Shown here: positions 26,320 through 34,342 of the stretch, piece by piece
How the letters are laid out: every line of letters starts with the position of its first letter
Position numbering within the stretch: the stretch's first letter is position 1
Assembly (NCBI GenBank): GCA_004297465.1
Contig: SCUB01000019.1
Coordinates: 121,001-185,000, forward strand
Reading direction: 5' to 3'
Source of the DNA: Xanthobacteraceae bacterium
GTDB lineage: Bacteria > Pseudomonadota > Alphaproteobacteria > Rhizobiales > Xanthobacteraceae
DNA: 64,000 nucleotides
Position numbers and translations under genes: made by a program
The notes under the pieces: model-generated
What the model was told of the DNA's origin: nothing
What the model saw: only the letters and a program-made list of their open reading frames with translations
Database searches by the model: none

Positions 26320-27171
26320 ATGGCCCCAACTCCAGACCAAATCGCAAAAATCCTAGAACCATACAATGTGCTCTACGCATCAATTGAAACTAAGACGAGT
26401 CCGAGCGAGCCGATTTTGTTGGCTCATTACACATCCGTTCAAGTCGTTGAGCAGATTTTGAAAAACAATGAAATCTGGTTCGCCAATCCGTTATATATGA
26501 ATGACCTCGACGAGATGCGGGCAGGTCTCTTGCTAGGAAGTCAAATCTTTCCCGAATTCGCACAACAGGCGGATGGTTCCGCCGAACGAACGACACGATT
26601 GATTCAGTTTTATAATCATTACCTCGCGCACCTTTCGACAGAAGTGGCATTAGATACCTATGTTTTCTGTCTCTCCGAACACCCTCCAGGCGATACTGAC
26701 GGCCGTCTATCGATGTGGCGTGAATACGGAAACAAAGGAAATGGCGCTGCGTTGGTAATCAATACCCAGAAGATTCATTACCAGTCACATGATCCCATCA
26801 TCCTTACGAAGGTTACCTACAAGACCAATACAGAGCGCGAGCAAGTACTTCGAACGCAATTGAAAAGCTGGGCGAAGCTCACGAAAGATGCTAATTTATC
26901 TGATGATCAGCTCTACCTTGCTGCTTATGCAGCCTTTGGATTTGTGAAAGCCGTTGCACTTATCACCAAGCATACGGGCTTTAATGAGGAGAATGAGTGG
27001 CGCGCGGTTTATGTTCCAGAGCGTGACCCACTTGGGTATCTGAAACCATGTCTCGACTACTTCGTCGGTCCTCGCGGCGTTGAGCCGAAGCTCAAATACA
27101 AGTTCGAAAATACGTACAATCCTGAAAAGTCTAAAAATGGCGACATCCGGCGCTCTTACTTCTATTCTTGA
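26320..27171 (+). CDS. DUF2971 domain protein, probably acquired
   Basis: A 283-residue protein of the DUF2971 family. Recognisable motifs are HYTS (residues 36-39), ND-x-DE (61-65), CLSE (117-120), W-R-x-Y-G (133-137) and, near residue 217, KH-x2-F-x4-EWR. The His/Tyr...Glu pattern recalls ADP-ribosyltransferase-like folds, which is only a speculation. The gene is far more AT-rich than its neighbours, uses codons such as AAT, ATA and TTA that are rare around it, and lies next to a tRNA-Leu gene. These are signs of horizontal transfer. No partner gene, integrase or repeat is visible. Members of this family turn up in accessory regions, so a defence or toxin role is possible but unproven. Confidence 0.8.
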   Translation: MAPTPDQIAKILEPYNVLYASIETKTSPSEPILLAHYTSVQVVEQILKNNEIWFANPLYMNDLDEMRAGLLLGSQIFPEFAQQADGSAERTTRLIQFYNHYLAHLSTEVALDTYVFCLSEHPPGDTDGRLSMWREYGNKGNGAALVINTQKIHYQSHDPIILTKVTYKTNTEREQVLRTQLKSWAKLTKDANLSDDQLYLAAYAAFGFVKAVALITKHTGFNEENEWRAVYVPERDPLGYLKPCLDYFVGPRGVEPKLKYKFENTYNPEKSKNGDIRRSYFYS

Positions 27172-27453
27172 ATTTGTACTGCTGGGCCCAAGCGTATCTT
27201 CGCCGCTAGCGAAATCTGCTTTCATTCGAATGCTCGAACGCACCGGAAAGTCAGCGTTCCACGACCGGGTGTTCTCTTCGACGATTCCTCTGCGACCGAC
27301 ATTGTAGGCGGCTTTCGCACATTGCTCTATGCTCGCCGAGGATAAGGTTGTCCGTCTCAGATTAAGTTTGGGAGATTGGTCAGGCTGATGGAGTGATGCT
27401 AGACGTCCGGTATTTTGGGAATCGTACACCCATATTCTGGGATCAAAAACCTT
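27172..27453. other. Intermediate-GC stretch without a convincing gene
   Basis: This 282-base interval between the DUF2971 gene and the tRNA has lower GC than the core genome. Short open frames exist on both strands, but none has a ribosome site or a recognisable product. It is probably the rest of the acquired segment or decayed sequence. Confidence 0.5.
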
Positions 27454-27539
27454 TGGTGCCCCTGGCCGGACTCGAACCAGCACGACCTTGCGGTCACCTG
27501 ATTTTGAGTCAGGCGCGTCTACCGTTTCGCCACAGGGGC
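27454..27539 (-). tRNA. tRNA-Leu (anticodon CAA)
   Basis: On the minus strand the sequence folds as a class II tRNA. The seven-base acceptor stem GCCCCTG pairs with CAGGGGC, then comes an encoded A-CCA end. The anticodon arm is CCTGA - CTCAAAA - TCAGG with anticodon CAA (27504-27506), followed by a long variable arm and the T arm GGTTCGAGTCC. It reads UUG leucine codons. A good promoter lies about 40-70 bases upstream. Its 3' end faces the AT-rich DUF2971 gene. Confidence 0.95.
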
Positions 27540-27579
27540 CCACGCGGCCGCCAGAAACCCGGCGGCGCGAAGCGGCCGG

Positions 27580-27607
27580 ATCATAGTCGGGGCGCGGGGC
27601 CGGTCAA
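27580..27607 (-). promoter_or_regulatory. Promoter of tRNA-Leu
   Basis: On the minus strand TTGACC (27602-27607) and TATGAT (27580-27585) are separated by 16 bases, close to the sigma-70 consensus. The start of transcription would fall about 35 bases before the mature tRNA 5' end. Confidence 0.65.
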
Positions 27608-27767
27608 CCCGGCAGTACACCGTAAAATTATCCCGTCGCCGGCCTTGCCCGGCCGCCGGCAGCGTGGTCGGCTCGACACCCCGCGCGGCGCTGGCTACAT
27701 CAGGCCGGGGCCTTTTTAAACCGGGCCTTTACCGGTTCCGAACGGACAAGCCTCCAGGAAGCAAGCC

Positions 27768-28286
27768 ATGGCGACGCAGGAAGTGACCGCGCAACCCAAC
27801 CTCATCGTGTCCGTGGCGGCGCTGGTCGCGCTGATCGGCGCGGCGACCTTGTGCGGGGCGTGGTTCTTCCAGTACGTGCTCGACATTCGGCCCTGTCCGC
27901 TCTGCCTCGAGCAGCGCTACGGCTATTATCTCGCCATTCCGCTCGCCGCCGTCATCGCCTGGAGCGGGGGAAGGCTGCCGCGCGCCGTGGCGCTCGCCGG
28001 CCTGGCCGTCATCGCGCTGGCGATGACGGCCAACGGCGCGCTCGGCGTCTACCATTCCGGCGTCGAATGGGGGTTCTGGCCGGGGCCCACCGACTGCTCC
28101 GGCCCGCCCGCCGACATCTCCGGCGGCAACTTGCTCGGCCGCCTCGGCAATGTGAAGGTGATCCGCTGCGACGAGGTGCAGTGGCGCTTCCTCGGGCTGT
28201 CGCTCGCCGGCTACAACGTGCTGATCTCGGCGGCGATGGCGGCGCTGGCCGTGATGGGCATCGTGAAGCGCGACGCGCAGGCGTGA
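27768..28286 (+). CDS. dsbB: Disulfide bond formation protein B
   Basis: Four-span inner-membrane thiol oxidase of 172 residues that reoxidises the DsbA partner using quinone. The first periplasmic loop has the redox pair C43-P-L-C46 and the second loop has C110 and C134. Arg49 (EQR), near the quinone site, is present. The hydrophobic segments lie near residues 13-35, 51-65, 72-92 and 143-165. The ATG at 27768 has CAGGAAG upstream. No dsbA is nearby. Confidence 0.9.
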   Translation: MATQEVTAQPNLIVSVAALVALIGAATLCGAWFFQYVLDIRPCPLCLEQRYGYYLAIPLAAVIAWSGGRLPRAVALAGLAVIALAMTANGALGVYHSGVEWGFWPGPTDCSGPPADISGGNLLGRLGNVKVIRCDEVQWRFLGLSLAGYNVLISAAMAALAVMGIVKRDAQA

Positions 28287-28322
28287 CGCGCGCGCCCCCG
28301 TCGCGCGGCGAAGTTGTCGCGC

Positions 28323-28880
28323 TTACGGATCGAGCTCGGTGTCCCAGTAGAGGTAATCGAGCCAGCTCTCGTGCAGGTAGTTGGGCGGGAACAGCCGGCC
28401 GTTGCGGTGCAGCTGGTGCACCGTCGGCTGGAACGGCCATTGCGCCGGATGCATGTTGGCCTCGCGCGGGGTGCGGTTGGCCTTGCGCAGGTTGCACGGC
28501 GAGCAGGCGGTGACGACGTTGTCCCAGGTGGTCTGGCCGCCGCGCGAGCGCGGCACGATGTGATCGAAGGTGAGGTCGATGTCGTCGCCGCAGTACTGGC
28601 AGGAGAAGCGGTCGCGCAGGAACACGTTGAAGCGCGTGAACGCCGGATGGGTCGAGGGCTTCACGAAGGTTCTGAGCGAGACCACGCTCGGCAGCTTCAT
28701 CTCGAAGCTGGGGCTGTGCACCGCGCGGTCGTATTGGGCGACGATGTTGACGCGATCGAGGAACACCGCCTTGATCGCGTCCTGCCAGGACCAGAGCGAG
28801 AGCGGGTAATAGCTCAGCGGCCTGAAATCCGCGTTGAGCACCAGGGCGGGAAAACCGCTGGACGGTACATGCACGTTCAT
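28323..28880 (-). CDS. HNH endonuclease family protein
   Basis: A 185-residue protein with a complete HNH/McrA-like zinc-finger nuclease domain: C94-x2-C97, D106-H107, N121, C126-x2-C129-N130. The ~80-residue N-terminal part (NADFRPLSYYPLSLWSW) is conserved in many housekeeping HNH proteins of alphaproteobacteria and cyanobacteria that are not attached to phages. The role is unknown; DNA repair or processing is likely rather than restriction, since no methylase is near. It converges on dsbB. Confidence 0.87.
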   Translation of the reverse strand: MNVHVPSSGFPALVLNADFRPLSYYPLSLWSWQDAIKAVFLDRVNIVAQYDRAVHSPSFEMKLPSVVSLRTFVKPSTHPAFTRFNVFLRDRFSCQYCGDDIDLTFDHIVPRSRGGQTTWDNVVTACSPCNLRKANRTPREANMHPAQWPFQPTVHQLHRNGRLFPPNYLHESWLDYLYWDTELDP

Positions 28881-29002
28881 CGAGGCCCTCGACGTCGCGA
28901 CTCTTGCCTGCCTGATATTTTATAAAGAGACATGACGGCATTGTGAAGCCGGCGGGGTGGCATGGGACGGCTCCCTGCCGGCATGAATGGACCGCCGGTC
29001 CG

Positions 29003-29027
29003 GGAACCTTTGCCGGCTTTTGGCGTC
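29003..29027 (+). promoter_or_regulatory. GGAAC-type ECF promoter candidate before the sigma factor gene
   Basis: GGAAC (29003-29007), 16 bases, then CGTC (29024-29027), 36 bases before the sigma-factor start. This closely resembles the alphaproteobacterial general-stress consensus GGAAC-N16/17-CGTT and could be self-regulated. Confidence 0.5.
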
Positions 29028-29063
29028 AAATGCCCTGTGGATTTGCCGAAAAGCGAGTGCGCC

Positions 29064-29744
29064 ATGCCGAGACCCGAAACCGTTTCCTCCGTCACCGAGC
29101 GCGATCTCGTCGCCGCCGCGCGGGCGCGCGATGCCGCCGCGATCCGCACCATCGTGCGGCAGAACAACCGGCGGCTGTTCCGCATCGCGCGGGCGATCCT
29201 CAAGGACGACGGCGAGGCCGAGGACGCGGTGCAGGAATCTTACGTGCGCGCCTTCACCCATCTGGCCGAATTCGAGGGCAAGTCCAGCCTTGCCACGTGG
29301 CTGACGCGCATCGCCATCAATGAGGCGCTCGGCCGGGTGCGGCGGCGGCGGCCCACCGTTGCGCTCGATGAGGTGTCGCCGCGAGGCCGCGGCGCCACCG
29401 TGGTGCCGTTTCCGCTTGTCGCCGCCCAACCCGATCCGGAGCGCGCCATGGCCCAGCACGAAGTTCATGCCATGCTCGAACAGGCGATCGACGCGCTGCC
29501 CGATGCGTTCCGCGTCGTGCTGGTGGCGCGGGTGATCGAGGAGATGAGCGTCGAGGAGACCGCCGAGCTGTTCGGCCTCAAGCCCGAGACAGTGAAGACG
29601 CGCCTCTATCGCGCCCGCGCCCAGCTGCGGCGGAGCCTGGAGGCAAAATTCGGCCCGCTGCTGACCGAGACGTTCCCGTTCGACGGAGCGCGCTGCGAGG
29701 CCATGGCCGGGCGCGTGCTGGCGCGGCTCGCCGCGATGTCCTGA
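29064..29744 (+). CDS. ECF RNA polymerase sigma factor
   Basis: Extracytoplasmic-function sigma-70 factor of 226 residues. Region 2 is seen as [20 protein letters not shown] followed by DAVQESYVRAFTHL (about residues 37-71), and region 4 as DALPDAFRVVLVARVIEEMS with the helix-turn-helix SVEETAELFGLKPETVKTRL (about residues 175-194). A ~50-residue linker holds a Val/Pro-rich stretch. No anti-sigma gene (zinc-binding or NepR-like) lies next to it, which is unusual for ECF factors. A DUF4142 gene and a cupredoxin gene follow and both intergenic leaders carry a GGGAACCTTT box. Confidence 0.9.
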   Translation: MPRPETVSSVTERDLVAAARARDAAAIRTIVRQNNRRLFRIARAILKDDGEAEDAVQESYVRAFTHLAEFEGKSSLATWLTRIAINEALGRVRRRRPTVALDEVSPRGRGATVVPFPLVAAQPDPERAMAQHEVHAMLEQAIDALPDAFRVVLVARVIEEMSVEETAELFGLKPETVKTRLYRARAQLRRSLEAKFGPLLTETFPFDGARCEAMAGRVLARLAAMS

Positions 29745-29749
29745 GAGCG

Positions 29750-29774
29750 GGAACCTTTCCGCGGCAACACGCAT
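29750..29774 (+). promoter_or_regulatory. GGAAC-type promoter candidate before the DUF4142 gene
   Basis: GGAAC (29750-29754) shares the ten-base block GGGAACCTTT with the site before the sigma gene. A CGCAT element follows after about 15-16 bases. It lies about 55 bases before the DUF4142 start and supports control by an ECF sigma factor. Confidence 0.45.
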
Positions 29775-29826
29775 CCAATCCCCGTGACGAGGCCGGCAGG
29801 CGGCTTGAAAACATGGAGGACAACTC

Positions 29827-30351
29827 ATGACAATCGGCAGGATCGCTACGCCGTTCGCGGCGCTATTCATGCTGTCGGGCGCGGCTTTCGCGCAGGACGC
29901 CAAGCTCAACGACGCGCAGATCGCCCACATTGCCTACACGGCGGGCCAGATCGACATCCAGGCGGCCGAGCTCGCGCTCAAGAAAGCCAAGAACAAGGAC
30001 GTGCGCGCCTTCGCGCAGGACATGGTGCGCGATCACAAGGCGGTGAATGACAAGGCGCTCGCGCTGGTCAAGAAGCTCAAGGTGACGCCGCAGGACAACG
30101 ACACCAGCAAGGCGCTGATGAAGCAGGCGGCGGACAAGAGCGCCGAGCTGACCAAGCTCAACGACACGGCGTTCGACAAGGCCTATGCGCAGAACGAGGT
30201 CGCCTACCACAAGACCGTCAACGGCGCGCTGGAACAGACGCTCATCCCGGCCGCCGCCAACGCCGAACTCAAGGACCTGCTGCAGACCGGCCTGAAAATT
30301 TTCCAGGGCCATGAGCAGCACGCCGAGCAGGTCGCGGCGGGTTTGAAATAA
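29827..30351 (+). CDS. DUF4142 domain periplasmic protein
   Basis: A 174-residue exported helical protein. A signal peptide (residues 1-22, ending AFA) precedes a ferritin-like DUF4142 domain. Family features include IAYTAGQIDIQAAELALKKA near the start and VAYHKTVNGALEQTLIPAAA near the end. Related genes are often stress-induced in alphaproteobacteria, but no activity is established. It has a GGAGGAC ribosome site, lies 82 bases after the ECF sigma gene, and is 23 bases before the cupredoxin gene, so the latter two are probably one operon. Confidence 0.87.
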   Translation: MTIGRIATPFAALFMLSGAAFAQDAKLNDAQIAHIAYTAGQIDIQAAELALKKAKNKDVRAFAQDMVRDHKAVNDKALALVKKLKVTPQDNDTSKALMKQAADKSAELTKLNDTAFDKAYAQNEVAYHKTVNGALEQTLIPAAANAELKDLLQTGLKIFQGHEQHAEQVAAGLK

Positions 30352-30374
30352 GTCTTGCAGGCGGAGGGTGCGCG

Positions 30375-30698
30375 ATGCGGGCGGAACGGATCGGATTTGC
30401 GGCGGCGCCGATGCTGGCGCTGGCACTGGCGCTGACTCCGGCGCGGGCCGAAACGATCACGGTGCGGATCGACAAGGCGGCTTACATGCCGGCCTCGGTT
30501 TCCGCCCGCGTCGGCGATACCATCGTGTGGACCAATGCCGACATCGTCGCGCACACGGCGAGCGCGCGCGACAAGACCTGGGACTTCAACATGCCCGCCG
30601 GCAAGTCGGCGTCGCTCAAGGTCGGCAAGGCCGGCGCCATCGAGTATTACTGCCGCTACCATCCCACCATGGTCGGACGCATCAACGTCGCGCAATAG
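30375..30698 (+). CDS. Cupredoxin (plastocyanin/amicyanin-like) protein
   Basis: A 107-residue periplasmic type-1 copper protein. A signal peptide (residues 1-25, ending ARA) is followed by one cupredoxin domain. The likely copper ligands are H60, C93, H96 and M99, with the spacing C-x2-H-x2-M of the amicyanin/pseudoazurin group. It would carry electrons in the periplasm; the partner is unknown. It follows the DUF4142 gene in an apparent stress operon and overlaps the end of the convergent glycosylase gene by 17 bases. Confidence 0.88.
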   Translation: MRAERIGFAAAPMLALALALTPARAETITVRIDKAAYMPASVSARVGDTIVWTNADIVAHTASARDKTWDFNMPAGKSASLKVGKAGAIEYYCRYHPTMVGRINVAQ

Positions 30699-31341
30699 CG
30701 GCGGCGTTGCGCGCGGCAGCCCGGATCGTCGGGTAATAGGCCCACAACAGGTGCGCCGCCACGCCGCGCCACGGCCGCCATGGCTCGGCCAGCGCCGCCA
30801 TCTCTTTCGCCGAGGGCCGGTCCGGCAGGCGCAGCGCGGCCGTCACCGCGACCTTGAGCGCGAGGTCGCCCGCCGGCCAGGCGTCGGCATGGCCGAGACA
30901 GAACAGGAGATAGATGTCCGCCGTCCAGGGCCCGATGCCATGCACCGCGACAAGCCGGCGGTGGGCCTCGTCGGCCTCGCAGCGGCCCAGCGCGTCGAGG
31001 TCCAGTTCGCCGGCGGCGATGGCGCGCGTCACCGCCCGCAGCGTGCGGATCTTGGCGGCGGACAGCCCCAGCCGCGCCAGCCGGTCGGCGCGGGCGCGGC
31101 GCAGCGCTTCGGGGTGGAACGGATCGAACGCCGCCGAAAGGCGCCGCCAGATCGCCGCGGCGCTGGCGATCGAGAGCTGCTGGCCGACGATGGTCGCCGT
31201 CAGCCCGGCAAATCCGGCCGGCCGCTGCCGCAGCGCGAACGCTCCCGCCGCCTCGCGCACCGCCGCGAGCCGCGCGTCGCGCGCCAGCAAAAGGCCGAGC
31301 GCGGTGTCGAGGTCGTGCTGGCTGCGCAGGAAAGTCGGCAT
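30682..31341 (-). CDS. DNA-3-methyladenine glycosylase (AlkA-type)
   Basis: Base-excision repair glycosylase of 219 residues with the HhH-GPD fold. The helix-hairpin-helix reads LVAVHGIGPWTADIYLLFCL (about residues 131-150) and the catalytic Asp is in AGDLAL (about residue 158). The family removes alkylated purines from DNA. It lacks the C-terminal 4Fe-4S Cys cluster of Nth/MutY enzymes and the AlkA N-terminal beta domain is short. The start at 31341 (MPTFLRSQHDLD) fits the family. It converges with the cupredoxin gene. Confidence 0.88.
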   Translation of the reverse strand: MPTFLRSQHDLDTALGLLLARDARLAAVREAAGAFALRQRPAGFAGLTATIVGQQLSIASAAAIWRRLSAAFDPFHPEALRRARADRLARLGLSAAKIRTLRAVTRAIAAGELDLDALGRCEADEAHRRLVAVHGIGPWTADIYLLFCLGHADAWPAGDLALKVAVTAALRLPDRPSAKEMAALAEPWRPWRGVAAHLLWAYYPTIRAAARNAAAIARR

Positions 31342-31447
31342 CGTGGGCGTCTGGTCCCCATGGGCTTGAGTTCAACCTCGCATCCAAATCGGACATAGTG
31401 AAGTCCGTCCGGCGCGCCGCCGGCGTCATCGAGCATCGTTACGATTC

Positions 31448-32320
31448 ATGCCACCCGTTTTCCGTTTCGCGCCCAGTCCCAACGGCTACCTCCATCTCGG
31501 CCACGCCTATTCGGCGCTCCTCAATCATGATCTGGCGCGCGCCCACGGCGGGCGCTTCCTGCTGCGCATCGAGGACATCGACGCCACGCGCTGCCGGCCG
31601 GAATTCGAGACGGCGATCTACGAGGATCTGGCCTGGCTCGGCATCGCCTGGGAGGAGCCGGCGCGGCGCCAGTCGGAGCATCTCGATGTCTACCGCGACG
31701 CGCTGGCCCGGCTTGGGCGCGACGGCCTCGTCTATCCGGCGTTCGAGAGCCGCGCCGGGATCGCGCGCCTGGTGGCGGAGCGCGATCGGGCCGCGCCATG
31801 GCCGCGCGATCCCGACGGCGCGCCGCTCTATCCCGGCACGGCGCGCACGCTCGCGCCCGGCCTGCGGGCGGGGCTGATGGCGTCCGGCCAGCCCTATGCG
31901 TGGCGGCTCGACATGGCGGCGGCCTGCGCGCGGATCAGCGCGCTGGAATGGACCGAACTGGGCGCCGGACCCGGTGGCGAGAGCGGCGCGGTGACGGCGC
32001 GTCCGCAGGCCTGGGGCGATGTCATCGTCGCGCGCAAGGAGACGCCGACCAGCTATCACCTCGCGGTGACCGTCGATGACGCCCTGCAGGGCGTCACGCA
32101 CGTGGTGCGCGGCGCCGACCTGTTCTGGTCGACCTCGGTGCACCGGCTATTACAGGCGCTGCTGGCCTTGCCGGCGCCGCTGTATCGCCATCATGCGCTG
32201 GTGCTCGGCGATGACGGCCGCAAACTCGCCAAGTCCGGACGGTCCACGGTGCTGCGCGAATTGCGCGCGCAAGGGGTGACGCCCGCCGGGATTCGCCGCC
32301 GCCTTGGCCTTGCCGGCTGA
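31448..32320 (+). CDS. gluQ: Glutamyl-Q tRNA(Asp) synthetase
   Basis: Truncated glutamyl-tRNA synthetase paralogue of 290 residues that attaches glutamate to queuosine in tRNA-Asp. It has only the catalytic part: HLGH (residues 16-19), the RIEDIDATRCRP segment and a KLAKS motif (about residue 259) in place of KMSKS. The anticodon-binding domain is absent, as expected for GluQ. The zinc-binding Cys of E. coli GluQ (in the YPxFCT region) are replaced here by AFES, as in many alphaproteobacteria. Confidence 0.9.
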   Translation: MPPVFRFAPSPNGYLHLGHAYSALLNHDLARAHGGRFLLRIEDIDATRCRPEFETAIYEDLAWLGIAWEEPARRQSEHLDVYRDALARLGRDGLVYPAFESRAGIARLVAERDRAAPWPRDPDGAPLYPGTARTLAPGLRAGLMASGQPYAWRLDMAAACARISALEWTELGAGPGGESGAVTARPQAWGDVIVARKETPTSYHLAVTVDDALQGVTHVVRGADLFWSTSVHRLLQALLALPAPLYRHHALVLGDDGRKLAKSGRSTVLRELRAQGVTPAGIRRRLGLAG

Positions 32321-32413
32321 GGCCCGGAACGCCCGCGGATTTTCTGGCCGGCGCGGCGTGACTCGACTCGGCGCCTCGTGCATGTTGCGAATTACGGGGC
32401 TCGGGAGACTGCC

Positions 32414-33673
32414 ATGGGGCCGAAACCGCGCGCGACACGGGCTGGACGGCGTCCGCGCGCCAGCCCGACCAAACGGCCGGTCAAGAAGACCGCGAAAGCC
32501 AAGACCGCGAAAGCCTTGGCCGGCGCGGCCTCGACGCCGCGCGTGGTCGAGGCGGCGCTGGCGACCTTCGCCCACGAGGTGCGCACGCCGCTGACCGGCA
32601 TCCTCGCCATCAGCGAACTGCTGGCGACCTCCGGCCTCGGCGAACGCGAGCGGCATTGGGTCGAGACCATCAAGGCGAGCGCCGAGCATCTTGCCGCGCT
32701 GGCGACGCTGTTCGTCGACGCCGCCAAGGGCCGCGCGGTCGGCGTCGGCCTGCGGCGGGATTTCTTCGACCTGCATGCGCTGGCGCGCGCCGCCGGCGAT
32801 TCGCTGACCGGCCGGGCCGCCGCGCGCGGCCTGACCGCGCGGGTCGAAATCGCCAAGGGCCTGTCGGTTTATGTGCTTGGCGACGCGGTGCGGTTGCGCG
32901 CGGCGCTGGAAAACCTGATCGACAACGCGGTGAAATTCACCGGGCAGGGCGACGTCGCGCTCAAGGCCACGGTGGCCAGGTCGGCGCGTGGCCGGTTCGG
33001 CGCCAGCTTCGCGGTGTCCGACAGCGGCATCGGCATCAGCATGGCCGAGGTCAAGCGCCTGTTCCGTCCGTTCTCGCAGGCCAACGTGACCATCGCGCGC
33101 CGGTTCGGCGGGGCCGGTCTCGGCCTCGCCTCGGTGCGGGCGCTGGCGCGGGCGATGGGCGGCGACGTCACGGTGACGGCGCGCCGCGGTGGCGGAACCA
33201 CCTTCACGCTGACCGTGCAGCTCGACCGCGCCACGCGCCAGGACGCCGCGCTGCTCGGCGTTGCTCCCGACCTGACGCCACGCGCGACGCGGCCCTTGCG
33301 CATCCTATGCGTCGAGGACAATCCGTTCGGCCGCGTCATCCTCAACACCATCCTCACCGAGCTCGGTCATCATGCCGAGTTCATCGGCCGTGGCGAGACC
33401 GTCGGCGAGCGAGTCGCCGAAGGCGACATCGAGGTGGTGCTGATGGACATGGTGCTGCCGGGCATCAACGGCATCGAGACCATTCGGCGCATCCGCGCGC
33501 TCGGGCCCCCGCGCGGCAACGTTGCGATCATCGGCCTCTCGGGCCGTGGCGAGGACGAGGAGGCGGCGCGCGCTGCTGGCGCCAATGCCTTTCTCGTCAA
33601 GCCGGTCAGTCCGCGCGCGCTGGCGATGCTGCTGGCCGAAATCGGCGCCAGGCTGCCGTCGATCCGGGCATGA
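32414..33673 (+). CDS. Soluble hybrid histidine kinase-response regulator with basic N-terminus
   Basis: A 419-residue cytoplasmic two-component protein with no membrane segment or sensor domain. Residues 1-40 are rich in Lys, Arg, Pro and Ala. The H-box FAHEVRTPL carries His54. The ATPase has the N-box around N167-N171, G1 at D203-G205 (DSGIGI) and G2 at GGAGLGL. A receiver domain follows with acidic E301-D302, phosphoacceptor D345 and K396. The polybasic tail looks like a nucleic-acid or membrane contact; this is inference. A start at 32378 would add 12 residues, but the ATG at 32414 has a better ribosome site (GGGAGA). It stands alone, without a partner regulator. Confidence 0.88.
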   Translation: MGPKPRATRAGRRPRASPTKRPVKKTAKAKTAKALAGAASTPRVVEAALATFAHEVRTPLTGILAISELLATSGLGERERHWVETIKASAEHLAALATLFVDAAKGRAVGVGLRRDFFDLHALARAAGDSLTGRAAARGLTARVEIAKGLSVYVLGDAVRLRAALENLIDNAVKFTGQGDVALKATVARSARGRFGASFAVSDSGIGISMAEVKRLFRPFSQANVTIARRFGGAGLGLASVRALARAMGGDVTVTARRGGGTTFTLTVQLDRATRQDAALLGVAPDLTPRATRPLRILCVEDNPFGRVILNTILTELGHHAEFIGRGETVGERVAEGDIEVVLMDMVLPGINGIETIRRIRALGPPRGNVAIIGLSGRGEDEEAARAAGANAFLVKPVSPRALAMLLAEIGARLPSIRA

Positions 33674-33785
33674 ATGCGATTCGCAGTTGCACCATCGCCA
33701 TCAATATGACCATCCCGTAATTTGATCGGAGCCGGCAAATCGGCTTTCTAGGCGTCATGATCTGATTAAAGTCTGGAACCTCTTC

Positions 33786-34337
33786 ATGCGTATCCTCGAT
33801 ACCTCCAAGGGCTATGGCCTGATTTCCATCGCGCTGCACTGGATCGTCGCGGCGTTCATCACCTTCCTGTTCGTCAGCGGACAGGTGATGGGATTTCTCG
33901 AAAACACGCCCGCCGCGCGCGACGTGCGCACGGTTCACATCGCGGTCGGCGCGCTGGCCGCCTCGTTCATCATCGCGCGCCTGATCTGGCGCACAGTGCA
34001 GGGGACGCCGGAAAAGATCGGCGGTGACACCGCGCTCAACAAGCTGGCGCTGGCGATCCAGTGGCTGCTCTTGGCCGCCATGATCGGCTCGGTGCTGACC
34101 GGCATGTTCAGCGTGTGGTCGAACGGCCGCGATATCGCCGCGTTCAGCCTGTTCACGCTGCCGACCCCGATGGGGAAGAACGAAGCCCTGCATCATCTGC
34201 TCGAGGACGTTCACGAGGTGCTGGCCAATACCATCGCCGCGATGGTGGTGCTGCATGTCGCGGGCGCGGTGAAGCACCTCGTCGTCGACCGCGACGGCGT
34301 GATGCGGCGCATGCTCAGGCCGGTCGGCGAAGGCTGA
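33786..34337 (+). CDS. Cytochrome b561
   Basis: Four-span di-heme membrane protein of 183 residues of the bacterial cytochrome b561 family, which passes electrons between quinol and periplasmic or cytoplasmic partners. Haem-ligand His candidates are H18 (ALHWI), H51 (TVHIAVG) and two further His in the last two spans (DVHEVLAN and VLHVAGAVKH). It has a good ATG start at 33786 and lies 112 bases after the kinase gene. It converges on the YihY gene five bases away. The physiological electron partner is unknown. Confidence 0.88.
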   Translation: MRILDTSKGYGLISIALHWIVAAFITFLFVSGQVMGFLENTPAARDVRTVHIAVGALAASFIIARLIWRTVQGTPEKIGGDTALNKLALAIQWLLLAAMIGSVLTGMFSVWSNGRDIAAFSLFTLPTPMGKNEALHHLLEDVHEVLANTIAAMVVLHVAGAVKHLVVDRDGVMRRMLRPVGEG

Positions 34338-34342
34338 GATGA

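Noticed and set aside
26896..27543. Minus-strand frame of 215 codons covering the tRNA
   Set aside because: Its first part is the translation of the tRNA-Leu gene, a known annotation artefact, and the rest is antisense to the DUF2971 gene.
27393..27719. Plus-strand frame of 108 codons beside the tRNA
   Set aside because: Its middle (the LAGLEPARPCG-type stretch) is the well-known false translation of the antisense of a tRNA; no ribosome site.
29064..29744. Identity of the ECF factor as EcfG, the general stress sigma
   Set aside because: EcfG is normally shorter and next to nepR/phyR, which are absent here, and this protein has a longer linker.
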